Positions 1 through 7,017 of a DNA stretch of 39,518 nt are shown here, piece after piece. This DNA comes from Oligoflexia bacterium (lineage in GTDB: Bacteria > Bdellovibrionota > UBA1018). Positions within the stretch are counted from its first letter, which is position 1. The number at the start of each line of letters is the position of its first letter. The DNA lies in the NCBI GenBank assembly GCA_023701205.1, contig JAMPXJ010000035.1, positions 1 to 39,518 of the forward strand, read 5' to 3'. The position numbers and the translations under genes were made by a program. The notes under the pieces were generated by a model. It made no database searches and was not told the DNA's origin. It worked only from the letters and a program-made list of their open reading frames with translations.

Positions 1-128
1 CCTATGGCTTCAGGAACTTTAAGAACTACCGACTCAGAGTGATTGCGCTGTGTGGGTGGGATGGAGTATTTGCGATCAGGAATTGATTCGATGCAAAATC
101 GACATGCCCCTCGTAATGGGGAAGAGCC
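1..128 (+). mobile_element. Right end of an ISL3-family insertion sequence (partial)
   Basis: The left edge of the window holds the last 27 codons of an ISL3-type transposase. About 40 bp after its stop codon the sequence reads GGGGAAGAGCC, whose reverse complement begins GGCTCTTCCCC. ISL3-family elements commonly have terminal inverted repeats starting GGCTCTT (from memory of the family), so I place the right tip at about 128. The left end is outside the window, so neither the partner repeat nor an 8-bp target duplication (expected GCTTTGAA-like after 130) can be checked. The element lies just beyond the terminator of the tRNA-Arg gene. Confidence 0.6.
3..86 (+). CDS. ISL3-family transposase, C-terminal fragment
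   Basis: Only the C-terminal 27 residues are present because the gene enters from outside the window. The frame encodes GFRNFKNYRLRVIALCG followed by about ten residues and a TGA stop. This matches the conserved C-terminus of ISL3 (IS204/IS1001/IS1165-type) DDE transposases, where a glycine-phenylalanine-arginine-asparagine-phenylalanine segment is followed by a Tyr-Arg pair, hydrophobics and Cys-Gly. The catalytic DDE core is not visible, so activity cannot be judged. Confidence 0.65.
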   Translation, partial: YGFRNFKNYRLRVIALCGWDGVFAIRN

Positions 129-161
129 GCTTTGAATTGCACTTCTATGTGGGAGCGGACC

Positions 162-193
162 AAATAAAAAAGGGGGAAGCGTTTGCTTCCCCC
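162..193 (-). terminator. Rho-independent terminator after tRNA-Arg
   Basis: On the minus strand a perfect 9-bp stem (GGGGGAAGC / GCTTCCCCC, 4-nt loop) at 172-193 is followed by a run of T residues (162-171 read as A on the plus strand). It lies about 50 bp downstream of the tRNA-Arg gene in the same orientation, so it most likely ends that transcript. Confidence 0.85.
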
Positions 194-246
194 ACGTTTT
201 CTTTGACTAAAAAAATTTCCGGTCAGAGTTCGTTTTTAGGCTTGAA

Positions 247-321
247 TGGTGGCCTCACCAAGAATCGAACTTGGAACAAAGCTTTAGGAAAGCTCCGTTA
301 TATCCATTTAACTATGAGGCC
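247..321 (-). tRNA. tRNA-Arg (anticodon CCU)
   Basis: The minus strand folds as a complete tRNA. The acceptor stem is GGCCTCA / TGAGGCC, the anticodon stem is GAGCT / AGCTT around the loop TTCCTAA, and the T-stem is CCAAG / CTTGG with loop TTCGATT. The anticodon is CCT, which reads the AGG codon. The discriminator base is A, and the 3' CCA is encoded in the DNA (247-249 on the plus strand read as TGG). The gene is 75 nt long and lies 51 bp downstream of the SGNH hydrolase gene, in the same direction. Confidence 0.95.
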
Positions 322-372
322 CCGCTTCCTTCATAACGATGCCGGAGCGAAAACTCAAGTTCCGTCCGAACC

Positions 373-1317
373 TCAATACCAAGGCTGTGCTTCCCAAAGC
401 AGACGGGAGATCTCGCTCTGCCCCTCCTGGTTGGGATGGAAGCAGTCGACGGCGAGCCACGACGCCGGGATGCTTTTCTCGAAAAGGACGTTGGTGAAAA
501 CCAGGTCGAGGTTTGAGAAGCGCGCGGCGGCGTCCTGGACCGCTTCTTCGAGCAGGCGGTTTTTGGCCGCGACTTCCTCCAATCGTTGCTCGAATTCGGC
601 GGGATCTTTCCAGTTCAGGAGATGCTTGCACGAGCCGAAGACCTCGCGACGCACCTCTTCGCAGGTCATCGAGCCCGGGATGCGGTGCTGGCGGATGGGA
701 GCGGTTCCGAGTTCAGGGATTCGCGGCAGGCCGGAGACGAGTACGCGGATGGGTTCTTTTTGGGGAATCGAGGCCAGGGTGCGGAAGGCCTCGCGCAGCT
801 GGCCCCGCATCGCGGCCTCCTGGGTTTCGCCGCAGGCATCGTTGTTCCCGATGAAAAACGTGACATAGGCGAGGGCGGCGTACTGGCCGGAGGCCATCGC
901 TTCGGCCAGGCGCGCGGCCTGCTGCTCGAGTCGCACCGCCTTTTCGCCAGGAATGGCCTCGTTTTGGATGCGGAGCTCGCCTTCGAAACCCTGCCGGGCG
1001 AGTGCATTCTTGAGTCTTAGGAAGTGGGATTGGATTTTCTCGCCCGAGGCCCAGGAGTAGGTCGCCTTGTTCGTGACGGAAAAGATCACGCCCGGAACGC
1101 TGGGGTCGGTCGGGTGGCGGACTCCATTTTCGTCGGGCGGTCCCAAGAAGGGTTCACTGGCGCTCAGATCGGCAAAGGTCGCGGCCGTGATGGAGTCACC
1201 TAAGGAGCCCATCAGCACCCTTGGCTTTCCGGCGGCCCATGCGAGCGAATGATGCACGGCGTCAATACTCATGAAAAAAAATAGGGCTGCAAGCAGGGGA
1301 AGGGTCTTCGTCGTCAT
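373..1317 (-). CDS. Exported SGNH/GDSL-family hydrolase (lipase/esterase-like)
   Basis: The 314-residue protein starts with a typical signal peptide (about residues 1-29, ending AWAA). It carries the SGNH blocks: GSLGDS at about 38-42 (nucleophile Ser42), a GNND block III in mid-protein, and a D-x-x-H motif (DCFHPN) near the C-terminus. These give the Ser-Asp-His triad and the oxyanion Gly/Asn. The spacing resembles phospholipase B-like members of the family, but the substrate cannot be read from the sequence. I chose the ATG at 1317 because GAGG lies 8 nt upstream and the signal peptide begins there; an upstream in-frame ATG at 1362 would add 15 residues ahead of it. It is divergent from the MgtC-family gene. 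Confidence 0.85.
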   Translation of the reverse strand: MTTKTLPLLAALFFFMSIDAVHHSLAWAAGKPRVLMGSLGDSITAATFADLSASEPFLGPPDENGVRHPTDPSVPGVIFSVTNKATYSWASGEKIQSHFLRLKNALARQGFEGELRIQNEAIPGEKAVRLEQQAARLAEAMASGQYAALAYVTFFIGNNDACGETQEAAMRGQLREAFRTLASIPQKEPIRVLVSGLPRIPELGTAPIRQHRIPGSMTCEEVRREVFGSCKHLLNWKDPAEFEQRLEEVAAKNRLLEEAVQDAAARFSNLDLVFTNVLFEKSIPASWLAVDCFHPNQEGQSEISRLLWEAQPWY

Positions 1318-1422
1318 GATGAAACCTCGTTTTCTTGCGCCTATGTTAAGTATAATCAACAATATGAAAAAGAATACAAGATTCTAAATTGACCTATTTC
1401 CGTGAAGAGTCGGGAGCTTAGA

Positions 1423-1452
1423 TTGTAAACCGGGTGGGGGATGTCTTAGACT
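1423..1452 (+). promoter_or_regulatory. Promoter abutting the mgtC-family start codon
   Basis: TTGTAA (1423-1428), an 18-nt spacer and TAGACT (1447-1452) form a sigma70-like promoter. The -10 box is only 7 nt before the ATG at 1460, and no Shine-Dalgarno sequence lies in between, so the transcript should start at or 1-2 nt before the ATG. The -35 matches the consensus at four of six positions. Confidence 0.5.
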
Positions 1453-1459
1453 CGGTCGT

Positions 1460-2152
1460 ATGTCGCACCTTGGGAATGGATCATTGCTGGAGCTTCTGCA
1501 GTTTTTTGGTGTGAGGCTTTTTTTTGCGGTGATCTGTGGAGGGATCATCGGTCTGGAGCGTGAGCTCAAGAACAAATCCGCTGGGATCAAGACCAATATT
1601 CTGATCTGCTTTGGCTCCGCGCTTTACACCTCGATTTCGATGCTGCTTGCGACCTCGCTCGGCGACGACGCGGCCAAGGCCGGCGATCCTTCGCGCATCG
1701 CCGCCCAGATCGTCACCGGGATCGGCTTCATCGGTGGGGGCACGATCATCCAGACGCGCGGGACGATCCTGGGGCTCACGACCGCCGCGACGATCTGGGT
1801 CGTGGCTGCGATCGGCATCTGCATCGGCGCGGGTTACTGGGATGTGGGACTGGCCTGCTCGATCGCGGTCGTCCTCGTGCTCGTGCTCACCAATCTTTTC
1901 GAGGATCGCATCCTGGGGCGCTCGCTGAGCTTTGCCTGCGAGATCACGGCGGAGGATCCTGAGGGCGCGGTACGCTTGCAGATCAACAAGGCGCTCGCCA
2001 ACAACAATCTCAATCTCGATGACTTCGATATCGACGAGAGCCGCGGTCAAAGCCAGCTCGTCTGCCGCTACAGCGGCCATCGGGATGATCACAAGAAGTT
2101 CGTCCTCGAGCTCTGGGGAACCCCGGGTATCAAAGAGGTGAGGCAGCTATGA
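1460..2152 (+). CDS. MgtC/SapB (YhiD) family membrane protein
   Basis: The 230-residue protein has the MgtC/SapB membrane domain: a hydrophobic N-terminus, the GLERE motif at about residue 33, a K-x-A-G-I-K-T segment, a helix containing QIVTGIGFIGGGTI and the following GLTTAATIW. About five transmembrane segments cover residues 10-145. A soluble C-terminal domain of about 80 residues follows, of the small regulatory type seen in MgtC relatives. In some bacteria the family acts at low Mg2+ or in modulating membrane ATPases, but the role here is unknown. The stop overlaps the acylphosphatase start by 4 nt (ATGA), indicating translational coupling. No ribosome binding site precedes the ATG. Confidence 0.9.
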   Translation: MSHLGNGSLLELLQFFGVRLFFAVICGGIIGLERELKNKSAGIKTNILICFGSALYTSISMLLATSLGDDAAKAGDPSRIAAQIVTGIGFIGGGTIIQTRGTILGLTTAATIWVVAAIGICIGAGYWDVGLACSIAVVLVLVLTNLFEDRILGRSLSFACEITAEDPEGAVRLQINKALANNNLNLDDFDIDESRGQSQLVCRYSGHRDDHKKFVLELWGTPGIKEVRQL

Positions 2153-2424
2153 TCCAGTGCCGCGTTTTCGTGACTGGAGAGGTGCAGGGCGTGGGGTTCC
2201 GTGCCGCGACATTCCGCCAGGCGCGAAAACAGGGGGCGCTTCGCGGCTACGTTCGCAATCTTGACGATGGCCGGGTCGAAGCGGTCTTCCTGGGAGCCGA
2301 GCCGGAAGTGAAAGCGATGCTGGAATGGTGCCGAAAGGGGCCGCCTTCGGCCTCGGTCACGAAGCTCGAAGTCCTCGAGGAAGCTCCGGACGGAGCGCTC
2401 GTGGAGTTTCAGATCCGCTACTGA
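2149..2424 (+). CDS. acyP: Acylphosphatase
   Basis: This 91-residue protein has the normal length of the family. It hydrolyses the carboxyl-phosphate bond of acylphosphates such as 1,3-bisphosphoglycerate or carbamoyl phosphate. The signature G-E-V-Q-G-V-G-F-R (about residues 10-18) contains the phosphate-binding loop and catalytic Arg. GYVRNLDDGRVE supplies the catalytic Asn. The start overlaps the stop of the MgtC-family gene by 4 nt, so the two form an operon. It converges on the HU gene with a gap of 15 bp. Confidence 0.95.
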   Translation: MIQCRVFVTGEVQGVGFRAATFRQARKQGALRGYVRNLDDGRVEAVFLGAEPEVKAMLEWCRKGPPSASVTKLEVLEEAPDGALVEFQIRY

Positions 2425-2439
2425 ACGAGCTTGCGGAGA

Positions 2440-2712
2440 TCAGCGGACGGCTTCCTTGAATTCCTTGCCAGGACGGAAGCGGGGAACCGTCGCGGCCGGG
2501 ATCTTGATCTCTTCGCCGGTCTGCGGGTTGCGTCCACTGCGGGCCTTGCGCTTGCTCTTGGTGAAGGTGCCGAAGCCCACGAGCGTGACGTCGTCGCCTT
2601 TCTTGACGGCCTTCTTGATGTTCTCGATCGCAGCGTTGAGGATGTCCTCAATGCTGGTCTTGGTGGCTTGGGTCTGCTTGGAAACGAGGTCGACGAGCTC
2701 GGTCTTGTTCAT
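2440..2712 (-). CDS. hup: HU family DNA-binding protein
   Basis: This 90-residue protein has the full HU fold. The N-terminal MNKTELVDLV helices are followed by the GFGTF turn (about 47-51) and a beta-arm with the family tip GRNPQTG, where the conserved Pro intercalates DNA. The C-terminal RPGKEFKEAV helix completes the fold. HU dimers bend and compact DNA without strong sequence preference. Upstream there is no Shine-Dalgarno sequence. A near-consensus promoter (TTGACA-N17-TAATAC) ends 6 nt before the ATG, so the predicted +1 is the A of the start codon. Another HU/IHF-family gene lies 1.1 kb away. Confidence 0.95.
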   Translation of the reverse strand: MNKTELVDLVSKQTQATKTSIEDILNAAIENIKKAVKKGDDVTLVGFGTFTKSKRKARSGRNPQTGEEIKIPAATVPRFRPGKEFKEAVR

Positions 2713-2718
2713 TGGGGC

Positions 2719-2747
2719 GTATTAAATCCTGTGCGAAATGATGTCAA
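2719..2747 (-). promoter_or_regulatory. Strong sigma70-type promoter of hup, leaderless arrangement
   Basis: On the minus strand a perfect -35 TTGACA (2747-2742) and -10 TAATAC (2724-2719) are separated by 17 nt. Six nt (GCCCCA) separate the -10 box from the ATG at 2712, which puts +1 on the start codon itself. Confidence 0.75.
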
Positions 2748-2828
2748 TTCCTGGGCGGAGAAAATCGTGTCAAGCATTTGACGGGATAAATATTCGCGCC
2801 CTCTCGGGGAGTGTGGCACGATTGAAGA

Positions 2829-3713
2829 ATGGATTCCGGAGCCGTTTCAGCCCCTGTTGCCACTCAAAATCCCAGCGCCGCTCAGCTTGTCCCGGCCACC
2901 GCCGGCGTCTATCGCATCAAGGCATTGCATGTCGCGGAGATCCTCAGGCTCAAGGATTTCCGCGAAAAGCTGACGCTCGCCCCGCTGGAGTTCTCGAATT
3001 ACGAGCTGATCGTCCGCTATAGCGAGGATTCCTATCTTTTCGTCTACAAGTACGGCTCGGTCGTTTTTTTCAACGTGCCCGAGGAGATCCAGGAGCGCGA
3101 GCTGCGCAAGCTCCAGGAGTGTCGCGTGCCGACGGACGCCGTTCAGGCGCCGGCCGGCGGCACCGGCAGTCCGACCGATGTTTTTCTCCTGGAGGTGCAG
3201 CCCGGCGCCGGTCCCGGAGCGAAGGTTTATTTCGATCGGATCGTCGCGCCCAGTCTTTCGTACCAGATCGTGAAGATCGCCTGCATGCTGCTCGCGGAAA
3301 GCACGGCGCTGGAATACTACGAGGTCCTGATCGAGAACCTCCTGGAGAAGACCAATACGTATTCCAAAAAGCTCCAACGGCAGGGCCGGATGCTCGAGAG
3401 CTCCGAGGACCTGATCAAATTCATCGGTACCTGCCTGGACACCAAGCAGGAAATCATCTCGAATCTCTATATCGTCGACTCGCCGGACGAGACCTGGGAA
3501 AGCGTCGAGCTGGACCGGGTGCATCAGGAGCTCAAGAACATGCTGGAGATCGAGACCCGTTATCGGGCGCTCGAGTACAAGATCAAGATCATCCAGGAAA
3601 GCGTCGAGGTGATCGTCGATCTCTCGAAATCCAAGCGGGAGACCCTGTTGGAGATGGTCATCATCTTCCTGATCGCCTTTGAAATCGTGCTCTCGATCCT
3701 CAAATTCATTTAA
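2829..3713 (+). CDS. RMD1/DUF155 family protein with C-terminal membrane anchor
   Basis: The 294-residue protein fits the RMD1 (Sif2/Sif3, DUF155) family. It has an N-terminal alpha/beta region with a VYKYGSVVFFN strand (about 76-86), a central segment with the ESTALEYYE motif (about 158-166), a long helical and probably coiled-coil region, and one C-terminal transmembrane helix (about 273-292, rich in Ile/Leu/Phe). Bacterial and mitochondrial members are tail-anchored, and their biochemical function is poorly known. The ATG at 2829 has no clear ribosome binding site; GGGGAG is about 17 nt upstream, too far to be typical. It sits between the two HU/IHF-family genes. Confidence 0.8.
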   Translation: MDSGAVSAPVATQNPSAAQLVPATAGVYRIKALHVAEILRLKDFREKLTLAPLEFSNYELIVRYSEDSYLFVYKYGSVVFFNVPEEIQERELRKLQECRVPTDAVQAPAGGTGSPTDVFLLEVQPGAGPGAKVYFDRIVAPSLSYQIVKIACMLLAESTALEYYEVLIENLLEKTNTYSKKLQRQGRMLESSEDLIKFIGTCLDTKQEIISNLYIVDSPDETWESVELDRVHQELKNMLEIETRYRALEYKIKIIQESVEVIVDLSKSKRETLLEMVIIFLIAFEIVLSILKFI

Positions 3714-3774
3714 ATGTCTTGCAAAAGCCATGACTTGTCTTTAGCGTTAGAGATACAAGGAGCCTCGATCCGAT

Positions 3775-4080
3775 ATGACAAAAGCCGACCTGATTAACGT
3801 GATCGCTGAAAAAGCCCATCTCCAGCACAAGCAGGCCGAAATGGTCGTTAACATGGTTTTTGACATGATGTCGGATGCGCTCAAGAAGGACGACCGCATC
3901 GAGATCCGGGGCTTCGGCTCTTTCGTGAATCGTTGCTACGGCAGCTATCAGGGACGCAATCCCAAGACTGGCCAGGTGGTGCAGGTCCCTCCCAAGCGCG
4001 TGCCTTTCTTCAAGGTGGGCAAGGAGCTCAAGGAAATGGTGGATTACGGCGACGCCAAGGGCGGCGCGGCCGCGACCTGA
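3775..4080 (+). CDS. HU/IHF family DNA-binding protein (IHF-beta-like)
   Basis: The 101-residue protein has an MTKADLINVIA start, the GFGSF turn (about 45-49), the DNA-arm tip GRNPKTG and an FKVGKELKEMV C-terminal helix. It then carries about ten extra residues rich in Gly/Ala. The longer tail and the RIEIRGFGSF pattern make it closer to IHF-beta/HimD-type proteins than to the HU encoded at 2440-2712. It probably bends DNA as a homodimer or as a heterodimer with another family member. AAGGAG at 3757-3762 is a good ribosome binding site 12 nt before the ATG, unlike the HU gene. It lies 61 bp after the RMD1 gene and could share its transcript. Confidence 0.9.
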   Translation: MTKADLINVIAEKAHLQHKQAEMVVNMVFDMMSDALKKDDRIEIRGFGSFVNRCYGSYQGRNPKTGQVVQVPPKRVPFFKVGKELKEMVDYGDAKGGAAAT

Positions 4081-4098
4081 GTTTTCCGCTCAGGCGGC

Positions 4099-4935
4099 TC
4101 AGCCGGTCTGGCGGGAGCGCCACCAGTAGACACCCGTCATCGCCGCGGCGAGCAGCCAGCGGTACACGATGTATTGTGCCGAGCTCTTGCGCTGCATCTG
4201 GCGCATGAAGCCCCCGATGGCCAGCAAGCCCGCGAACAAGGTCACGAGCACGGCGACCGTGAAGCTGAGCCAGCTCAGCTCCGGCATCGGAGCCGAGGCA
4301 CGCAGATCCAGCCCGCGAAGCTCCACGTAGGCCGCGGCCCCGAGCAGCGGGGCGGCGGCGAAAAACGCGTACTTCGCGGCGGCTTCGCGCCGATAATTCC
4401 GAAGCAGCGCGCCGGGAAGCGCGCCGGCCATCTGGCCGCAGCCGGGCAGAAGCGCGCCGAGCTGGAAAATTCCGACGATGAGCGCGTCCAGCCAGTTCCA
4501 GTCGAACATGCCTTTGTTCTTGCGCCCGAGCGCCTCGCTGAGCCAAAGCGGCAGCGCGAAGGCGGCAAAAAGTCCCGCGAGCTGGAGAAGCGTGAGCGGG
4601 AAGCCGGCGATCCGCTCATGGAAATAATACCATCCGGCCGCGACCGGAGCAGTGGAGATGAAAAGGAAGAAGGGCAGCCGCTCGTCCAAGGTCATGGGGC
4701 GCTTGCGATAGATCAGGACCTGCAGGAAGCAGGAGATCATGCTGGCCCAGTCGTGGCGGAAATGCACGAGCACGGCGAGAAAGGCGCCCAGGCTCAGGGC
4801 GCCCGCCAGCTGACCGGTCGGAAGAGGCCAACCCAGCAGCTCCGCCACGAAGGCATCGTGGGTCTGGGCGCTGATGGGAAGCAGGCCGGCGAAGCCGTGG
4901 ATCAGGGCGTAGATGAAGGTCTGGAACGTGGTCAT
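4099..4935 (-). CDS. Degenerate UppP (BacA) family membrane protein
   Basis: The 278-residue multi-pass protein aligns along its length with undecaprenyl-diphosphate phosphatase UppP. An LLPIS motif stands near residue 18, and a second-repeat motif LLPGCGQMAGAL near 150 corresponds to the PGxSRSG loop. The catalytic parts are missing: the E-x-x-x-E segment ahead of LPIS is shortened by about four residues and contains no Glu, and the conserved Ser-Arg-Ser of the second loop is Gly-Gln-Met. The His after the first motif is retained (THD). It is therefore probably not an ordinary phosphatase; another polyprenyl-lipid role is possible. I chose the ATG at 4935 because the hydrophobic first helix begins there; an upstream frame to 5019 reads through the promoter region. 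A promoter abuts this ATG. Confidence 0.75.
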   Translation of the reverse strand: MTTFQTFIYALIHGFAGLLPISAQTHDAFVAELLGWPLPTGQLAGALSLGAFLAVLVHFRHDWASMISCFLQVLIYRKRPMTLDERLPFFLFISTAPVAAGWYYFHERIAGFPLTLLQLAGLFAAFALPLWLSEALGRKNKGMFDWNWLDALIVGIFQLGALLPGCGQMAGALPGALLRNYRREAAAKYAFFAAAPLLGAAAYVELRGLDLRASAPMPELSWLSFTVAVLVTLFAGLLAIGGFMRQMQRKSSAQYIVYRWLLAAAMTGVYWWRSRQTG

Positions 4936-4942
4936 GGTGTGG

Positions 4943-4970
4943 AGTTTACAATACTTCCAGCCGTCGCCAA
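4943..4970 (-). promoter_or_regulatory. Promoter abutting the uppP-like start codon
   Basis: On the minus strand TTGGCG (4970-4965), a 16-nt spacer and TAAACT (4948-4943) precede the ATG at 4935 by 7 nt. There is no Shine-Dalgarno sequence. It is arranged back-to-back with the hpt promoter; the two -35 boxes are 15 bp apart. Confidence 0.45.
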
Positions 4971-4985
4971 AAGATTTCCGCTGGC

Positions 4986-5013
4986 TTGCAATCCCCGGTC
5001 GGGCCGTTATCAT
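4986..5013 (+). promoter_or_regulatory. Promoter of the chemotaxis operon, abutting the hpt start codon
   Basis: TTGCAA (4986-4991), a 16-nt spacer and TATCAT (5008-5013) resemble a sigma70 promoter (-10 matches TATAAT at five of six). The ATG at 5021 follows after 7 nt and no ribosome binding site is visible, so the mRNA should be leaderless or nearly so. This is the only obvious promoter ahead of the hpt-mcp-cheA-cheW-cheRB genes. Confidence 0.55.
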
Positions 5014-5020
5014 TGACAAT

Positions 5021-5407
5021 ATGGTTCAAAACGACGACGCCGAGTTCCTGGCGGAGATGCGTAGCGATTTCCTTGAGAATCTTCCGACCGAGCTCGAGGA
5101 TTGCGAAGGCTGTCTCATGCGCTTCGAGAAGTCCGCCGATCCGGCAGAGCTCGCGGAGTTCAAGCGTCTCGTCCATTCGATGAAGGGCGGGGGCCGGATG
5201 GTGGCGCTCGCGGAGTTCTCCAACTTCCTTCACGGGCTCGAAACCCGGCTCCAGAAGTTCGTGCAGGAGGGCCGGCTGCGCGAGTTCGCGGGGGCGGGCC
5301 TGCCGTTCCTCGATCTCGTTCGGGACTACGCCTGCGCCTTGCGCGACGGCGACGACGTCGAGGTTCTCGCGGCGAGGATCAACCAGACGCTCGAACGGAT
5401 GGGCTGA
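5021..5407 (+). CDS. Stand-alone HPt domain protein (CheA P1-like)
   Basis: The 128-residue protein is a single helical-bundle histidine phosphotransfer domain. The motif [12 protein letters not shown] contains the phospho-accepting His52 and the conserved Lys55-Gly56. Two further amphipathic helices follow, ending in NQTLERMG. It is the first gene of the chemotaxis operon and its stop lies 2 nt before the MCP start. The CheA of the same operon has lost its own phospho-accepting His, so this protein is the likely phosphorylation substrate of that kinase and donor to CheY/CheB receiver domains. That pairing is inference. I chose the ATG at 5021 because the HPt fold begins there; the frame is open further upstream but crosses the divergent promoters. 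Confidence 0.85.
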   Translation: MVQNDDAEFLAEMRSDFLENLPTELEDCEGCLMRFEKSADPAELAEFKRLVHSMKGGGRMVALAEFSNFLHGLETRLQKFVQEGRLREFAGAGLPFLDLVRDYACALRDGDDVEVLAARINQTLERMG

Positions 5408-5409
5408 CG

Positions 5410-7008
5410 ATGATTCCAAGGACGGAAACCCAGGCGCAGTCCCTCCTCGGAAAGCTTCGTCTTTCGCGCGCGGCTCTGTCCAAGCGGATCCTGATTCCGG
5501 TGAACCTGATCTCGATCCTTGCGCTGACGGCGCTTGGTTACGTGATGGTGCGCTACAACGTCACCACCGTGAAGGCCGCGATCGAGTCGAAGATGGAGTT
5601 CGCGGCGAATTTCCTGGAGCGCTCCGGCGGCACCTATCTCGCCAACTACGATCTTACCGCGCTGGAGGGCTTCGTCACCGAGACCGAGAAGGATCAGGAC
5701 GTGGCGTACGCTTTTTTCGCCGACGCGCAGGGCAAGGTGCTCACCAAGGGCACCAAGGACCGCTCGCGTGACGAGGGGAGCCTTCTCACGATCTCGCGGG
5801 AGCTCAAGGACGCCGACGGCAAGCCGCTGGGCAAACTCACCGTGGCGTACACGAAGGATCGCCTGGAGGAGGCCTTCCGTACGACCTTCATCATCGTGTT
5901 CATCTGTATCTTTGCAGTCCAGGCCGTGCTGTCGCTCGCGTTGATGGGGATCGCGCGGACGGTCATCCAGTCGATGAAGGACATCATCGATCGCCTGAGC
6001 GACGCCTCGTTCACGATCTCGCTCGCCTCCGAGGAGCTCTCCACGAGCAGCGACAGCCTCTCGCGCGGAGTCACCAAGCAGGCCGCCGCCGTTCAGGAGA
6101 CCGTCGCCTCGATGACCCAGATGTCGAGCATGCTCGCCCAGACCGCCTCGAACGCCCGTAACTGCAATGTCCTCACCGAGAAGGTCTCCGAAAAGACGAG
6201 CAGCGGGACGGAGATCATGGAGCGGATGGTCTCGGCCATGAGCTCGATCGAGAGCGCCAACGCCCAGCTGCACGACATGGCCGACATCATCAAGGATATC
6301 TCGGCCAAGACCGCCGTGATCAACGACATCGTTTTCAAGACGCAGCTGCTCTCGCTGAACGCCTCGATCGAGGCGGCGCGCGCGGGCCAGCACGGGCGCG
6401 GTTTCGCGGTCGTGGCGGAAGAGGTGGGCAACCTCGCGCAGCTGAGCGGCGGGGCCGCGAAGGAGATCGCGGCGCTCCTGGAGAGCAGCATGAAGGACGT
6501 GGAGCGGATCGTGCGCAGCACCGAGGAGCGCGTGAAGGAGGGACGGCAGGTCAGCGATCGCGCGCTCAGGACCTTCAAGGAGATCGCCCACGACATCTCG
6601 GGCATCTCGCTCCAGATCCAGAACATCAACGAGGCGGCCACCGAGCAGGAGCAGGGCGTGCGCCAGTCCTCCAACGCGATGATCCAGGTCGATGAGACCA
6701 CTCACACCAACAGCAACGTCGCCAAGCAGGCGCAGCATTCCTCGAAGCTCCTCGCCGGCGAAAGCCGGCAGATCGCCCAGATCACAAGGCAGATCCGTCA
6801 GCTCATCCTGGGCGACGCGCCGGTGATGCCGGGGCAGGATGTCCGTGAGGAGTCGCGCGACTCCGATTCCCCCGAGCCGCCGGCGGGCGATGCGGGAGAA
6901 GCCGGAGCCGCGCATAGCGCGGCTGCTCTCGCCGAGCGGATCATTCAGCGGGCGGAAGCGGGGCTGGTCGATGCCTCGGATTCCTCCTTCCGCCGGAAAC
7001 CGGACTGA
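5410..7008 (+). CDS. Methyl-accepting chemotaxis protein without an evident HAMP domain
   Basis: The 532-residue receptor has a cytoplasmic N-terminus and a first transmembrane helix at about 27-47. An extracytoplasmic sensor of about 110 residues follows, then a second transmembrane helix at about 158-182 ([19 protein letters not shown]). The sensor contains [11 protein letters not shown], typical of a small Cache-like fold. I see no HAMP domain after the second helix; the coiled coil starts almost at once ([16 protein letters not shown]). The signalling tip has the standard pattern, with [18 protein letters not shown] followed by [11 protein letters not shown], which binds CheA and CheW. 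The tail is long and hydrophilic with no obvious CheR-binding pentapeptide. The ATG at 5410 is 2 nt after the hpt stop. Confidence 0.92.
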   Translation: MIPRTETQAQSLLGKLRLSRAALSKRILIPVNLISILALTALGYVMVRYNVTTVKAAIESKMEFAANFLERSGGTYLANYDLTALEGFVTETEKDQDVAYAFFADAQGKVLTKGTKDRSRDEGSLLTISRELKDADGKPLGKLTVAYTKDRLEEAFRTTFIIVFICIFAVQAVLSLALMGIARTVIQSMKDIIDRLSDASFTISLASEELSTSSDSLSRGVTKQAAAVQETVASMTQMSSMLAQTASNARNCNVLTEKVSEKTSSGTEIMERMVSAMSSIESANAQLHDMADIIKDISAKTAVINDIVFKTQLLSLNASIEAARAGQHGRGFAVVAEEVGNLAQLSGGAAKEIAALLESSMKDVERIVRSTEERVKEGRQVSDRALRTFKEIAHDISGISLQIQNINEAATEQEQGVRQSSNAMIQVDETTHTNSNVAKQAQHSSKLLAGESRQIAQITRQIRQLILGDAPVMPGQDVREESRDSDSPEPPAGDAGEAGAAHSAAALAERIIQRAEAGLVDASDSSFRRKPD

Positions 7009-7017
7009 GGCCTGGCC

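Noticed and set aside
4075..4093. Hairpin CCTGAG/CTCAGG between the IHF-like and uppP-like genes as a terminator
   Set aside because: Only a 6-bp stem and no U-tract on either strand.
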